In this document: in pieces, positions 1 to 7,081 of the stretch
Numbering within the stretch: the first letter of the stretch is position 1
How the letters are laid out: the number at the start of each line of letters is the position of its first letter
Assembly: GCA_964498785.1 (NCBI GenBank)
Contig: CAZCJL010000182.1
Location: 1 to 10,208, forward strand
Source of the DNA: Mariaggregatimicrobium sp964498785
GTDB lineage: Bacteria; Zhuqueibacterota; Zhuqueibacteria; Thermofontimicrobiales; Thiofontviventaceae
Length of the DNA: 10,208 nucleotides
Direction of reading: 5' to 3'
Notes under the pieces: generated by a model
Databases searched by the model: none
Told to the model about the DNA's origin: nothing
Seen by the model: the letters and a program-made list of their open reading frames with translations, nothing else
Translations under genes and position numbers: made by a program

Positions 1-156
1 GTGAGAAAAGACGAGTTCTACCGGGAGCCTAAATGAAGTAAATCCTTTTATCGTGCCAGACTTATGTTGCGCGATTCTTTGCTCAAGGTTACTTGTACTA
101 CCAGTATTGTATTTACCATCGCGACATTTGAGGATGTATACCCAATATATCTTCAT
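1..156 (-). CDS. GIY-YIG nuclease family protein, 3' end cut off by the window edge
   Basis: Fifty-two codons are readable from an ATG at 156-154 down to base 1, with no stop. The product begins MKIYWVYILKCRDG and carries the hallmarks of small stand-alone GIY-YIG proteins (UPF0213/YhbQ-like). These are the VYIL strand with the GIY tyrosine (Y7), the D-G turn (13-14), the TG-S-T-x-N-L-E-x-R block (18-27) with the conserved arginine R27, and H31 followed by S-G. Family members are usually 80-100 residues, so about 30-45 C-terminal residues lie outside the window. The family hydrolyses DNA or RNA phosphodiester bonds using a metal ion; many small members have no known role. One oddity is that the tyrosine expected in the YxG motif is asparagine (N17, codon AAT at 108-106), which could impair catalysis. 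No good ribosome binding site precedes the ATG. The frame stays open upstream to an ATG at 258-256, but that extension would run through a palindrome, so the start at 156 is preferred. The gene sits directly downstream of repeats and may be part of a mobile cassette. Confidence 0.85.
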   Translation of the reverse strand, partial: MKIYWVYILKCRDGKYNTGSTSNLEQRIAQHKSGTIKGFTSFRLPVELVFSH

Positions 157-171
157 TTTTCTAATGGATGT

Positions 172-201
172 TGTCATATCTCGACTTCGCCCGATATGAC
201 A
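172..201 (-). repeat. REP-like palindrome upstream of the GIY-YIG gene
   Basis: Perfect 9-bp arms, TGTCATATC and GATATGACA, are separated by 12 bases. On the minus strand the loop reads GGGCGAAGTCGA. The palindrome ends 16 bp before the GIY-YIG start codon. Its shape (TGTCAT...CGAAG...ATGACA) recalls the short intergenic palindromes scattered in many Bacteroidetes and related genomes; that likeness is from memory and needs a genome search. There is no T-run, so it is not an obvious terminator. It could be a REP/BIME-like repeat or a recognition site for the neighbouring nuclease. Confidence 0.6.
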
Positions 202-227
202 GATTCGCGTCTTAATCAATAAATTTA

Positions 228-281
228 AAGAGAATCCGAAAGCTTTGATGCACACCATCAATTATTGAATGGATACTAAAA
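228..281 (-). repeat. 54-bp inverted repeat, left copy
   Basis: This stretch is an exact reverse complement of 10155-10208. Identity stops at base 281, where the next base differs between copies; on the other side the right copy runs into the window edge, so the true repeat may be longer. It contains a small stem-loop (TTGATG, five bases, CATCAA at 245-261) and a short palindrome TCAAT-T-ATTGA (258-268). Read on the minus strand it starts at TTTTAGTATCC and leads into the palindrome and the GIY-YIG gene, which suggests the 5' end of a repeated cassette. Confidence 0.85.
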
Positions 282-422
282 TATCCTTCCCTGATACATT
301 GGAAATATAATCATATCAGTGGAAAGATGTGTCATGATAGCGTTAATATTTGTAAAAAAATGTCACAAAAGCACGTTTTTAAGGTGTGGTAAAAACAGGA
401 ATGGTGGCATGGATTCATCCAA
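282..422. other. AT-rich spacer between the operon end and the repeat cassette
   Basis: No gene is visible here. On the minus strand a weak promoter-like pair, ATGACA (335-330) and GATTAT (312-307) at 17-bp spacing, points towards the repeat and the GIY-YIG gene. This is only a candidate. Downstream of the response regulator there is no convincing intrinsic terminator: A/T runs occur (for example 353-360) but have no stable GC-rich stem. Confidence 0.4.
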
Positions 423-1103
423 TTAATCCACGTATTTATATCCGATTCCATGCACGGTGAGAATATGACGCGGATGCGCAGGATCCTTCTCAATCTTCTG
501 GCGCAATTTTAATATGTGATTATCAACTGTGCGGCTGGTTGGATACGCCTCGTATCCCCAAACATCGTCAAGTAATTTTTCGCGACTGATTGTTTCGCCG
601 CGATGTTGAATAAAAAATTTTAATATCTCGAATTCCTTATGTGTAAAATTCAGGTCAATATTGTCTTTGCGCGCGATATATTTTTCAAAATCAATTTCAA
701 CATTTTCTAATGTATATTTAGAAAGTGTCTTCTGATTGTGGTCATACCTGCGCAGGACAGCTTTTACACGAGCCAATAATTCACGAATGCTGAACGGCTT
801 GGTCATATAATCATCCGCGCCCATTTCCAGACCCAATATTTTATCAATTTCCTGCCCTTTGGCAGTTAGTATAATAATCGGCGTATTGATATTTTTAGCC
901 CGCAGTTCTTTACAGACATCAAATCCTGATTTTTTCGGCAGCATAATATCAAGAATAATGAGATCAGCGTTTGCTGATAGCGCCGCTTCCAGACCAGCCA
1001 CGCCATCGCTGGCACTGATTACTTCGTAGCCTTCAAATTCAAAATTATCCTGAAGCCCCATCAGCATTTCAGGTTCATCTTCAATAATTAAAATTTTTGG
1101 CAT
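423..1103 (-). CDS. OmpR/PhoB-family response regulator
   Basis: This is a cytoplasmic two-component regulator of 226 residues, normal for the family. Residues 1-120 form the receiver: acidic cluster E8-D9-E10, phospho-acceptor D52 (LDIMLP context), switch residue T80 and K102-P103. Residues about 128-226 form the winged-helix DNA-binding domain, with the typical LNFTHKEFEIL and SREKLLDDVWGYE segments, SRTVDNHILKLRQKI as the recognition-helix region, and a C-terminal HGIGYKY hairpin. It starts 6 bp after the stop of the histidine kinase gene, with GGAG placed 9 bp upstream of the ATG, so the two are almost certainly co-transcribed and form a cognate pair. It ends with TAA and is the last gene of the operon. 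Its targets cannot be read from sequence; its own operon is a reasonable guess. Confidence 0.97.
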   Translation of the reverse strand: MPKILIIEDEPEMLMGLQDNFEFEGYEVISASDGVAGLEAALSANADLIILDIMLPKKSGFDVCKELRAKNINTPIIILTAKGQEIDKILGLEMGADDYMTKPFSIRELLARVKAVLRRYDHNQKTLSKYTLENVEIDFEKYIARKDNIDLNFTHKEFEILKFFIQHRGETISREKLLDDVWGYEAYPTSRTVDNHILKLRQKIEKDPAHPRHILTVHGIGYKYVD

Positions 1104-1109
1104 TATCCA

Positions 1110-2705
1110 TTACTCCACATTTTTTATTGGAAAAATCAGGGAAAACGTACTCCCCTCGCCGGGTTTGCTTTGCACAGTCACATTTCCGTGATGATAATCC
1201 ATAATAAATTTCACGAGCGTTAGCCCCAGACCACTGCCCTTTGTATTATGAACCAGGCTATCTCCCACCCGATAAAATTTATCAAAGATTTTTTGTTGGT
1301 AGGTTTTCTCAATTCCGATCCCTTTATCCTCGACCTGTAGCACGACTTGCTCATTCTCCCGATAAAGACGCACTTTAATGGATTTTGTTTCCTTGCTATA
1401 TTTCACAGCATTTTCCAAAATATTAATAAACGCCTGAGACACGGCTTCCGGGTCAGCCACTATTGATGGTAAATTCTCATCAATTTCTTCTTGTAATTCA
1501 AATCCCTTTTGGTTTAAATGAAATCGATAGCTATCGAGAATGTCGTACACGATTTCTGCTAAATTTGTTTTCTGCAAATGAAATTCTTTTCTGCCGGCTT
1601 CAATTCTGGAAAAATCTAAAATATTATTGATCATCCGGGTCAGGCGGTTGGATTCATTCGAGATGATTCGATAATATTGCATCCTTTTTTCTTCAGAGGG
1701 AACTCTTTTCAACTCCAGCGTTTCGGCGAACATCCGAATAAGGGATAATGGTGTCCGTAATTCATGCGACACATTGGAAACAAAATGGGATTTCATTTTA
1801 GATAATTGCATTTCCCGGTAAACCGACCTCAAGACCATCAAGATGCCGCCGATTAGCGCAATATTCATGGCAATCAGCGAGATCACATTAATACGAGTTC
1901 TGTCATGCGCAATTTGCTTGGTGGTAGTTCCGCGTAATCGGATTAAAACCTCCATCTCAGGGAACAGCCATAAACTTCCCTGACGTTCAAAGGAATCCCA
2001 ACTTACGTCCTGCGCGGTTGTATAAAGCAACTCTTCGGATACTTTATTTTTCAATCCAAACATAAAATCTTCGGTTTCAATTTCATCCAATTTACGTCCG
2101 ATAATTTCGCGACCAGCGAAAGCAGTATTCACCAATATCGCGCCAAGAACACGTTCGGTTTTATCAATTCCCGGTAAATAGATTGCAAAAATGAGGAGGG
2201 TAAAATCAGAATGTCCGACATCTTTTGCCGAGGGAAACGGGACAATGCGATCGTATCCTTTGGCAAATTCTTCAAATAGTTGATCTATCGCCTCTGAATT
2301 CGTTTCGATGAGTTGTTTTATTCCGTGTTCGGAAATCAGACTATCAGCGACATCAAATTCGATCATTCGCTTATTTTGTTGATCATAAAGAAATGCACCC
2401 GAGAGTGCACTATTTTTTGAGACAAACTCTTCATAAGCGCGCTTTAATCCGTCACGATTATCGACATATTGAAGATAGATTGTGCGGATATTTTTGGCCC
2501 AGTTAATGGCAACATCCCACGAGTACTGATTAATGGAGAAAATAATCCCGTTTAACTGATGATCGTAAATTTCACGGATCATGGTTTCTGTTTTATCAAT
2601 CCGGCTGAGTTGAAATATCGTATAAGAAACCGTTGGAATCCAGATCAATAGAATAAAAATGAGTACAATTTTTAATATGGGTGATTTTTTATCAAGAGCT
2701 ATCAT
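1110..2705 (-). CDS. Membrane sensor histidine kinase without HAMP domain
   Basis: This protein of 531 residues would phosphorylate itself on histidine and pass the phosphate to the adjacent regulator. An N-terminal membrane segment (about 11-32) is followed by an extracytoplasmic region of some 240 residues, then a second membrane segment (about 273-293). The HisKA domain follows at about 303-370, with H314 in the motif NVSHELRTPL. The ATPase domain (about 415-528) has the N box (N428, N432), G1 (D460-K-G-I-G), F box (FDKFYRV, 474-480) and G2 (GSGLGL, 490-495). All catalytic motifs are intact. Only about 20 residues separate the second membrane helix from the phospho-accepting histidine, so there is no room for HAMP or PAS. 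The sensor region matches no domain I can name with confidence; it could be CACHE- or CHASE-like. The ATG at 2705 lies 20 bp after the phosphatase gene; Shine-Dalgarno signal is weak. Confidence 0.95.
   Translation of the reverse strand: MIALDKKSPILKIVLIFILLIWIPTVSYTIFQLSRIDKTETMIREIYDHQLNGIIFSINQYSWDVAINWAKNIRTIYLQYVDNRDGLKRAYEEFVSKNSALSGAFLYDQQNKRMIEFDVADSLISEHGIKQLIETNSEAIDQLFEEFAKGYDRIVPFPSAKDVGHSDFTLLIFAIYLPGIDKTERVLGAILVNTAFAGREIIGRKLDEIETEDFMFGLKNKVSEELLYTTAQDVSWDSFERQGSLWLFPEMEVLIRLRGTTTKQIAHDRTRINVISLIAMNIALIGGILMVLRSVYREMQLSKMKSHFVSNVSHELRTPLSLIRMFAETLELKRVPSEEKRMQYYRIISNESNRLTRMINNILDFSRIEAGRKEFHLQKTNLAEIVYDILDSYRFHLNQKGFELQEEIDENLPSIVADPEAVSQAFINILENAVKYSKETKSIKVRLYRENEQVVLQVEDKGIGIEKTYQQKIFDKFYRVGDSLVHNTKGSGLGLTLVKFIMDYHHGNVTVQSKPGEGSTFSLIFPIKNVE
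1113..1116 (-). promoter_or_regulatory. Ribosome binding site of the response regulator
   Basis: GGAG on the minus strand lies 9 nt before the ATG at 1103 and overlaps the last codons of the histidine kinase gene, beside its TAA stop. This placement fits translational coupling of kinase and regulator. Confidence 0.7.
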
Positions 2706-2725
2706 TTTTCACTTATGAAATTTCA

Positions 2726-3562
2726 TCAACTTAATGAAAGTTTTAGAAATGACCGATCATCAAAGGAGAGATTTCCGGGAATTACACATTTTAACTCTTT
2801 ACATTTACGAAACAGAAGCGGATCTTCATTGATGATATACTGAAGTGCATTTTCAGATTCACTCAATTCTGGTTTTAGCACCGGATAGCCATCTGACGCC
2901 AAAATAACGGTTTTATCGTGCTCCCTGATATAGTCCACAGCAATACCAGCAGCGGGCACAGGAAATCCATCGATAACAGGGCACCAGTAATCTCCGCTTT
3001 TTGGATTATTATGAAAGATCGCCTGCTGCTTTAGTATCGGCAGGATATACTCTCTTCCAGTATCATGCAAGCGCAACTCAGCAATCGTTTTGCCATTGAG
3101 AACTTCAAGTTCAAGATACATTGCCCGCAGATTGGCGCATATTTGATCCCCCATTCTGGGATGACGTTTAACTTGTGAGCCAATTACGCGATAACAATCT
3201 CCCACAGACCATACCTCCTTCCGTTTTAAATTAATTGCCACCACTGATGCAATAATTCGCTTTTGCGGATACGCTTCCGTTTCAGTAACGCAATTCTGAC
3301 GGTTATAGTACTGCCACACAAAATCTGTAAGAAAGTGAACTGCATGTTGTGGAGCCAGGTCAGGATTTAACTCGGAAAATGCACAGCATAACAAGTGTGA
3401 AATAAGCTGGCCACCTGTATATTGTCCCCATTTTTTACCATCTTTTGAAGTTGCGCCATCGATTACGGCAAAATAATAATCGCCGATAAAAATTGCGTCT
3501 TCGCAGTCATCAAAATTCCCTGTTTTTGCCTGGATAAATTTGTCTTCAATTTGCACTTTCAC
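2726..3562 (-). CDS. PP2C-like (PPM) serine/threonine phosphatase family protein
   Basis: This cytoplasmic protein of 278 residues has no signal peptide or membrane helix. The metal-dependent PP2C signature can be followed in order: E21-D22 in DDCEDA, D35-G36 in VIDGATS, G121-D122 in WSVGDCYRV, S223-D224-G225 in LASDGYP, and D268-D269 in DDRSFL. The last equals the usual DN motif with Asp for Asn. The expected DGxGG is DGATS here, so it is a divergent family member, but the acidic metal ligands look present. The likely reaction is removal of phosphate from Ser/Thr residues; the substrate is unknown. The start is GTG, 15 bp after the peptidase stop, with only a weak AAGAG upstream. No in-frame ATG occurs near the N terminus, and the acidic motif at 17-22 argues against a shorter start. 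It lies just before the kinase gene, suggesting a role in the same signalling process. Confidence 0.8.
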   Translation of the reverse strand: MKVQIEDKFIQAKTGNFDDCEDAIFIGDYYFAVIDGATSKDGKKWGQYTGGQLISHLLCCAFSELNPDLAPQHAVHFLTDFVWQYYNRQNCVTETEAYPQKRIIASVVAINLKRKEVWSVGDCYRVIGSQVKRHPRMGDQICANLRAMYLELEVLNGKTIAELRLHDTGREYILPILKQQAIFHNNPKSGDYWCPVIDGFPVPAAGIAVDYIREHDKTVILASDGYPVLKPELSESENALQYIINEDPLLFRKCKELKCVIPGNLSFDDRSFLKLSLS

Positions 3563-3577
3563 ATGCGAACTCTTATG

Positions 3578-4477
3578 CTAAAAATTAAAAACAAAATCAT
3601 CAAATTCTTTATATGCTTCTGCTAATCCGTATACAAGGTCCGAAAATTTTTTGAAATGAATTGTATCGATGGTATCGTCTGGTTTATGGTAATGTGGATT
3701 ACGATAAAACGCCGTATCGGTAATCATAATGGCGCGAAAGCCAAACTTCCAAAAGGATGCGTGATCGGATAAATTTGCGCCTGGTGTGGCACGGTGCGCA
3801 ATAAAAACTTCGATTGGGATTGTTGTAAATTTGCAAATAGTTTTGCTGACTTTTTTCAGCAATGGTTTGGATTCAGGGTCGCCAACAACGCTAATAAAAT
3901 TACCCCGAGTTGGGTGCTTTCGAGCCAAATCTGGTTGTGGATAACGTTGGCTATTTTTTCCACGAAGAAAATACCCGAGCATTTCCAGGGAGGTCATAAA
4001 CAGCACGTTTTCGTTCTTTTGTTTGCACAATTCCGCATAAACATGGCTGCCCATCTGCGGAGTGCCGTAAAACGGAGGTTCTTCCTGGGCAAATGCCACA
4101 AACCGATACGTTCGTTTGTTTTCAAAGTTATTAAATAGCCGAATCATTTCTAATAGTCCGGCAATCCCGGTTGCGTTATCATCAGCCCCGGGACTATCTT
4201 CCACAGTATCATAATGTGCACCGACAATGAAAATCTGACCGGTATTTTCATTACCCTTTTTCTCAGCAACAATATTTGTAAAAGTCTGATTTTCGAATGA
4301 AAAATTGACCTGGTTTACATCGAGGGAAGAGCGATTCATTTGTTCGTAAATATAATCCACTGTTTTCCGGAGAGAACCTTGATTTGTCAAATTGCGTTCA
4401 CCAATTTGATTTGCAAGAACATCAACATGCTGATAGAGATTTTTTCGAATAGCTTTTAATTTTTTGGATTTAAACAT
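3578..4477 (-). CDS. M28-family zinc metallopeptidase
   Basis: The protein has 299 residues and shows the co-catalytic zinc site of M28 aminopeptidases. H88 lies in GAHYDTVEDSPGADDNATG and D99 is the bridging aspartate. E132-E133 (AQEEPPF) supply the general base and a ligand, E165 in SLEMLGYF holds the place often taken by Asp in DMxG, and H264 is in HYHKPDDT. The family removes N-terminal amino acids, or cyclises N-terminal glutamine in the glutaminyl-cyclase branch; the substrate here cannot be told. No signal peptide is seen (N terminus MFKSKKLKAIRK), so it would act in the cytoplasm, although many relatives are exported. ATG start; no clear Shine-Dalgarno sequence, 33 bp after the GH57 stop. 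It ends with TAG, 15 bp before the phosphatase start. Confidence 0.93.
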   Translation of the reverse strand: MFKSKKLKAIRKNLYQHVDVLANQIGERNLTNQGSLRKTVDYIYEQMNRSSLDVNQVNFSFENQTFTNIVAEKKGNENTGQIFIVGAHYDTVEDSPGADDNATGIAGLLEMIRLFNNFENKRTYRFVAFAQEEPPFYGTPQMGSHVYAELCKQKNENVLFMTSLEMLGYFLRGKNSQRYPQPDLARKHPTRGNFISVVGDPESKPLLKKVSKTICKFTTIPIEVFIAHRATPGANLSDHASFWKFGFRAIMITDTAFYRNPHYHKPDDTIDTIHFKKFSDLVYGLAEAYKEFDDFVFNF

Positions 4478-4510
4478 ACGATTTGATAATTTTATACATC
4501 CAAAATAATT

Positions 4511-7057
4511 TTATGGCCAATATTCAGGATTATCACTTAGCTTTTGTTCCAGCGTTTTTAATGCCTGTTTATATTTAGATACATCGAAATTCAGTCGAAA
4601 AGCCAGTTGTAAAACCGAAGAGATAAAATAGTATCGCGGATCAAGTGTATCAGCCGTTAAAATTTCAACCATCATAGGAGCAACTTTTTCTCTCAAAATC
4701 TTGAAAACATAATTTTGAACAGTTGTTTCTTTAATATTAATTTTAAGATTTGAAGCGATTTCCAGGATAAGAAGCATTTCATCGGTTTGCTGGCGACTGA
4801 GTGTATGATATATAGAACGAATTTTTTCCTCAAGAATCTGCTGAAAATATTGCTGGGAACGATTTTTATACAAATTTAAATTCAATCGCTCAGCCACCTG
4901 AACAATTTCACGAGCTTTATCAAAATTATAATTCGTAATCGCCCTTTTTATTTCTTCTTCCAGGCGCGGGCTCAACCCTAATTCAACAGGTAATTTCAAT
5001 TCGGCAGGAATGGGGATATTTTGTTCATTCAACTCCAATATAATATGTTTATTTTCTTGATAGATACTCCAATAGTCCTGACTTAATTTATCCAGTTTTT
5101 CTTTTAACATCAACCGATATAATTTTTCCCGTTCCTCGTACAAAATGTCAGCAACAGAAAAAATCCGTCTGCCCCATTGTTTAATCAGGATATCCCAAAA
5201 TAAATTCTCATCTTTTTTAAATAATTCCAACACATCCGATTTTGCTTTCAAATAATCTGGTATTGCTTCCATCGGACTAACGACGGTTTTATATTCTTTA
5301 TGTGCCTTATAAAGCAGGACAAAAATAAATTCGTCCTGTTCTTTTGTTAGCTCGGAACAAACCTTAACATGACCAAAAACTACGGATCGGTTCGATCCTA
5401 CGTTTTTATCATAATCCTTTCGGATAATCTCATAATTATAAACTTTCGACAAATTTGAATTTTCATTAATCGTTGACAAAATCGAATAGTGGTTCACCAA
5501 TTTTTCGGTAGTCACTACAGAAGGTTTAACCATATTATAATAAATATCCTTGCCTGTTCCTAATTTAGGGATATTGCTTTTTGCATGGTCGAGCTCTGCC
5601 GCAAATTTCAACTCCAAATCCTGATTGGAAAATTTGTTTCCCAGTTCCATTGCTCTTGCAGCATATTTTAGTATCTGGACAACTTCCAGTCCGGAGATAT
5701 CGGCAAAGAACCAACCGCAACTGGTGTACATTAGCATGGCATGGCGCTGCATTTCCAAGAGGTTTAAGGCAGTTGATAGTTCTTTTTCGGATAAATCGAA
5801 ATTAGCATATTTTTCAAAAAATGAATTCACTGAATTGTCGGAGCGATCTAAAATGACGCTGATATAGTCATTGCGGGCTTCCCACGGATCTTTAAAATAA
5901 TGGGCGCCCTTTTCTTCAAAAATGGCTATCAATTCATCACGGAGCTGATCCAGTGCTTTTCGTAACGGAGATCGCCAATGCTGATTCCATTCAGGATAAC
6001 CTCCGGTAGAACATCCGCAATCGCGATACCAGCGTCCCACTCCATGGGCACAACTCCAGGCTGTTCCCTCTCCGTTTGGTCCGTGTTTAATTTCAACCTC
6101 CATCTGTGGCGGATGTTTTTCAAGATATTCTCCGTAATTTGTAAGTGTCATTCCAGAATTTTCCACTGCCCGATGAACGAAAAAAGCCAGTCCCATATCT
6201 CCGAATGGTTCGTGGTGTCCATAAGATTCACCGTCTGTCGCAATTGAAATGAGTTGTGGGCTTTGATGTTTTGGCGTATAACATTTTATTATTTCATCGG
6301 CAAAATTCTTTCCATCCCGGAGCAAATGATCGAAAGCGACTCGTTTTGACAAATCGCCATGATAGAAAAAAATATCAATATATTTATTTTTATCTTTTTT
6401 TCCTTTTTGATCCATTAAAAAACATCGATAAGGCTGGCTTGAATCAATATTACCTTTGCTTACATCAATCCAGTTATCTTTTGATTTTAGGAGACGAACA
6501 CGTTGGGCCTGAAAGGGAGAAAGAATGATGTACTGAACACCCAATTCAATTAATGCGTCCACTGTCGGATAATTGACGGCTGTTTCCGGCAACCAGATTG
6601 ATTCTGGTTCTCGGTTAAAATGCGATTTAAAATCTTCGATCCCCCATTTAATCTGGGTATATTTATCACGGGTATTGGCTAACGGCAAAATAATGTGATT
6701 ATAACCCTGTGCAATTGCATTTCCATGGTCAGAGAATAATTCCCGACTTTTACGATCTCCATCGATAATTGCCTGGTAGGTCTCTGGTAATTTTTTCTTT
6801 AACCAACTTAGCAACGTCGGGCCAAAATTAAAACTGACCCGCTCATAGTTATTCACAATGTCAACAATTCTATATTGTCGTCCGCCCATAATTCGAGACA
6901 TTGAATTCGGGGTATAACATTCAGCGCTGACACGTTCGTTCCAATCATGATATGGCGATGCGCTGGGCTGTCTTTCTATTGCTTCAATCCAGGGATTTTC
7001 TCTGGGAGGTTGATAAAAATGACCATGGATAACCAAATAATTTGGATTGTCGATCAA
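4511..7057 (-). CDS. GH57 glycoside hydrolase-like protein with DUF3536 region
   Basis: This protein of 848 residues lacks a signal peptide and so is probably cytoplasmic. The N-terminal part (about 5-330) is a GH57 (beta/alpha)7-type domain. It has the family motif HGHFYQPPREN (11-21) and a WLPETAV segment whose E158 is the likely nucleophile. ATDGESYGHHEPFG follows, with D275 the likely acid/base. The HGHFYQPP opening and the rest of the chain, largely helical with charged segments, match the DUF3536 group of GH57 proteins. GH57 enzymes cleave, transfer or branch alpha-glucans, but the activity of the DUF3536 group is not established to my knowledge, so an amylase or branching role is only a guess. 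A WSCAHGVGRWYRDCGC patch (334-349) resembles a cysteine/histidine-rich loop. The start is TTG, supported by GGAG 7 bp upstream and by the family motif beginning at residue 11. It lies 24 bp after the OmpA-family gene. Confidence 0.92.
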   Translation of the reverse strand: MIDNPNYLVIHGHFYQPPRENPWIEAIERQPSASPYHDWNERVSAECYTPNSMSRIMGGRQYRIVDIVNNYERVSFNFGPTLLSWLKKKLPETYQAIIDGDRKSRELFSDHGNAIAQGYNHIILPLANTRDKYTQIKWGIEDFKSHFNREPESIWLPETAVNYPTVDALIELGVQYIILSPFQAQRVRLLKSKDNWIDVSKGNIDSSQPYRCFLMDQKGKKDKNKYIDIFFYHGDLSKRVAFDHLLRDGKNFADEIIKCYTPKHQSPQLISIATDGESYGHHEPFGDMGLAFFVHRAVENSGMTLTNYGEYLEKHPPQMEVEIKHGPNGEGTAWSCAHGVGRWYRDCGCSTGGYPEWNQHWRSPLRKALDQLRDELIAIFEEKGAHYFKDPWEARNDYISVILDRSDNSVNSFFEKYANFDLSEKELSTALNLLEMQRHAMLMYTSCGWFFADISGLEVVQILKYAARAMELGNKFSNQDLELKFAAELDHAKSNIPKLGTGKDIYYNMVKPSVVTTEKLVNHYSILSTINENSNLSKVYNYEIIRKDYDKNVGSNRSVVFGHVKVCSELTKEQDEFIFVLLYKAHKEYKTVVSPMEAIPDYLKAKSDVLELFKKDENLFWDILIKQWGRRIFSVADILYEEREKLYRLMLKEKLDKLSQDYWSIYQENKHIILELNEQNIPIPAELKLPVELGLSPRLEEEIKRAITNYNFDKAREIVQVAERLNLNLYKNRSQQYFQQILEEKIRSIYHTLSRQQTDEMLLILEIASNLKINIKETTVQNYVFKILREKVAPMMVEILTADTLDPRYYFISSVLQLAFRLNFDVSKYKQALKTLEQKLSDNPEYWP

Positions 7058-7064
7058 TAGCTTA

Positions 7065-7068
7065 CTCC
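7065..7068 (-). promoter_or_regulatory. Ribosome binding site fixing the TTG start of the GH57 gene
   Basis: GGAG on the minus strand lies 7 nt before the TTG at 7057-7055. No ATG or GTG with comparable spacing precedes the conserved HGHFYQPP motif, so this site decides in favour of TTG. Confidence 0.65.
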
Positions 7069-7081
7069 GCTTAATAAAAAA

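Noticed and set aside
1..36. Plus-strand frame VRKDEFYREPK then stop, as a transposase tail
   Set aside because: The opposite strand encodes a clear GIY-YIG domain over the same bases, so the plus-strand reading is chance.
353..395. A/T runs after the response regulator as an intrinsic terminator
   Set aside because: The possible stem (AAAA-CGTGC-TTTT) is only four A:T pairs and would not be stable.
2715..2726. 12-bp palindrome ATGAAATTTCAT between the phosphatase and kinase genes
   Set aside because: It is short, A/T-rich and close to what chance gives in such a spacer; no promoter elements or repeat copies accompany it.
3794..4138. Plus-strand open frame of 114 codons
   Set aside because: It lies wholly antisense to the M28 peptidase gene, whose zinc-site motifs are intact, and it shows no family signal or ribosome binding site.
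5581..6528. Several plus-strand frames and one minus-strand frame inside the GH57 gene
   Set aside because: All overlap a well-supported 848-codon gene and resemble no known protein.
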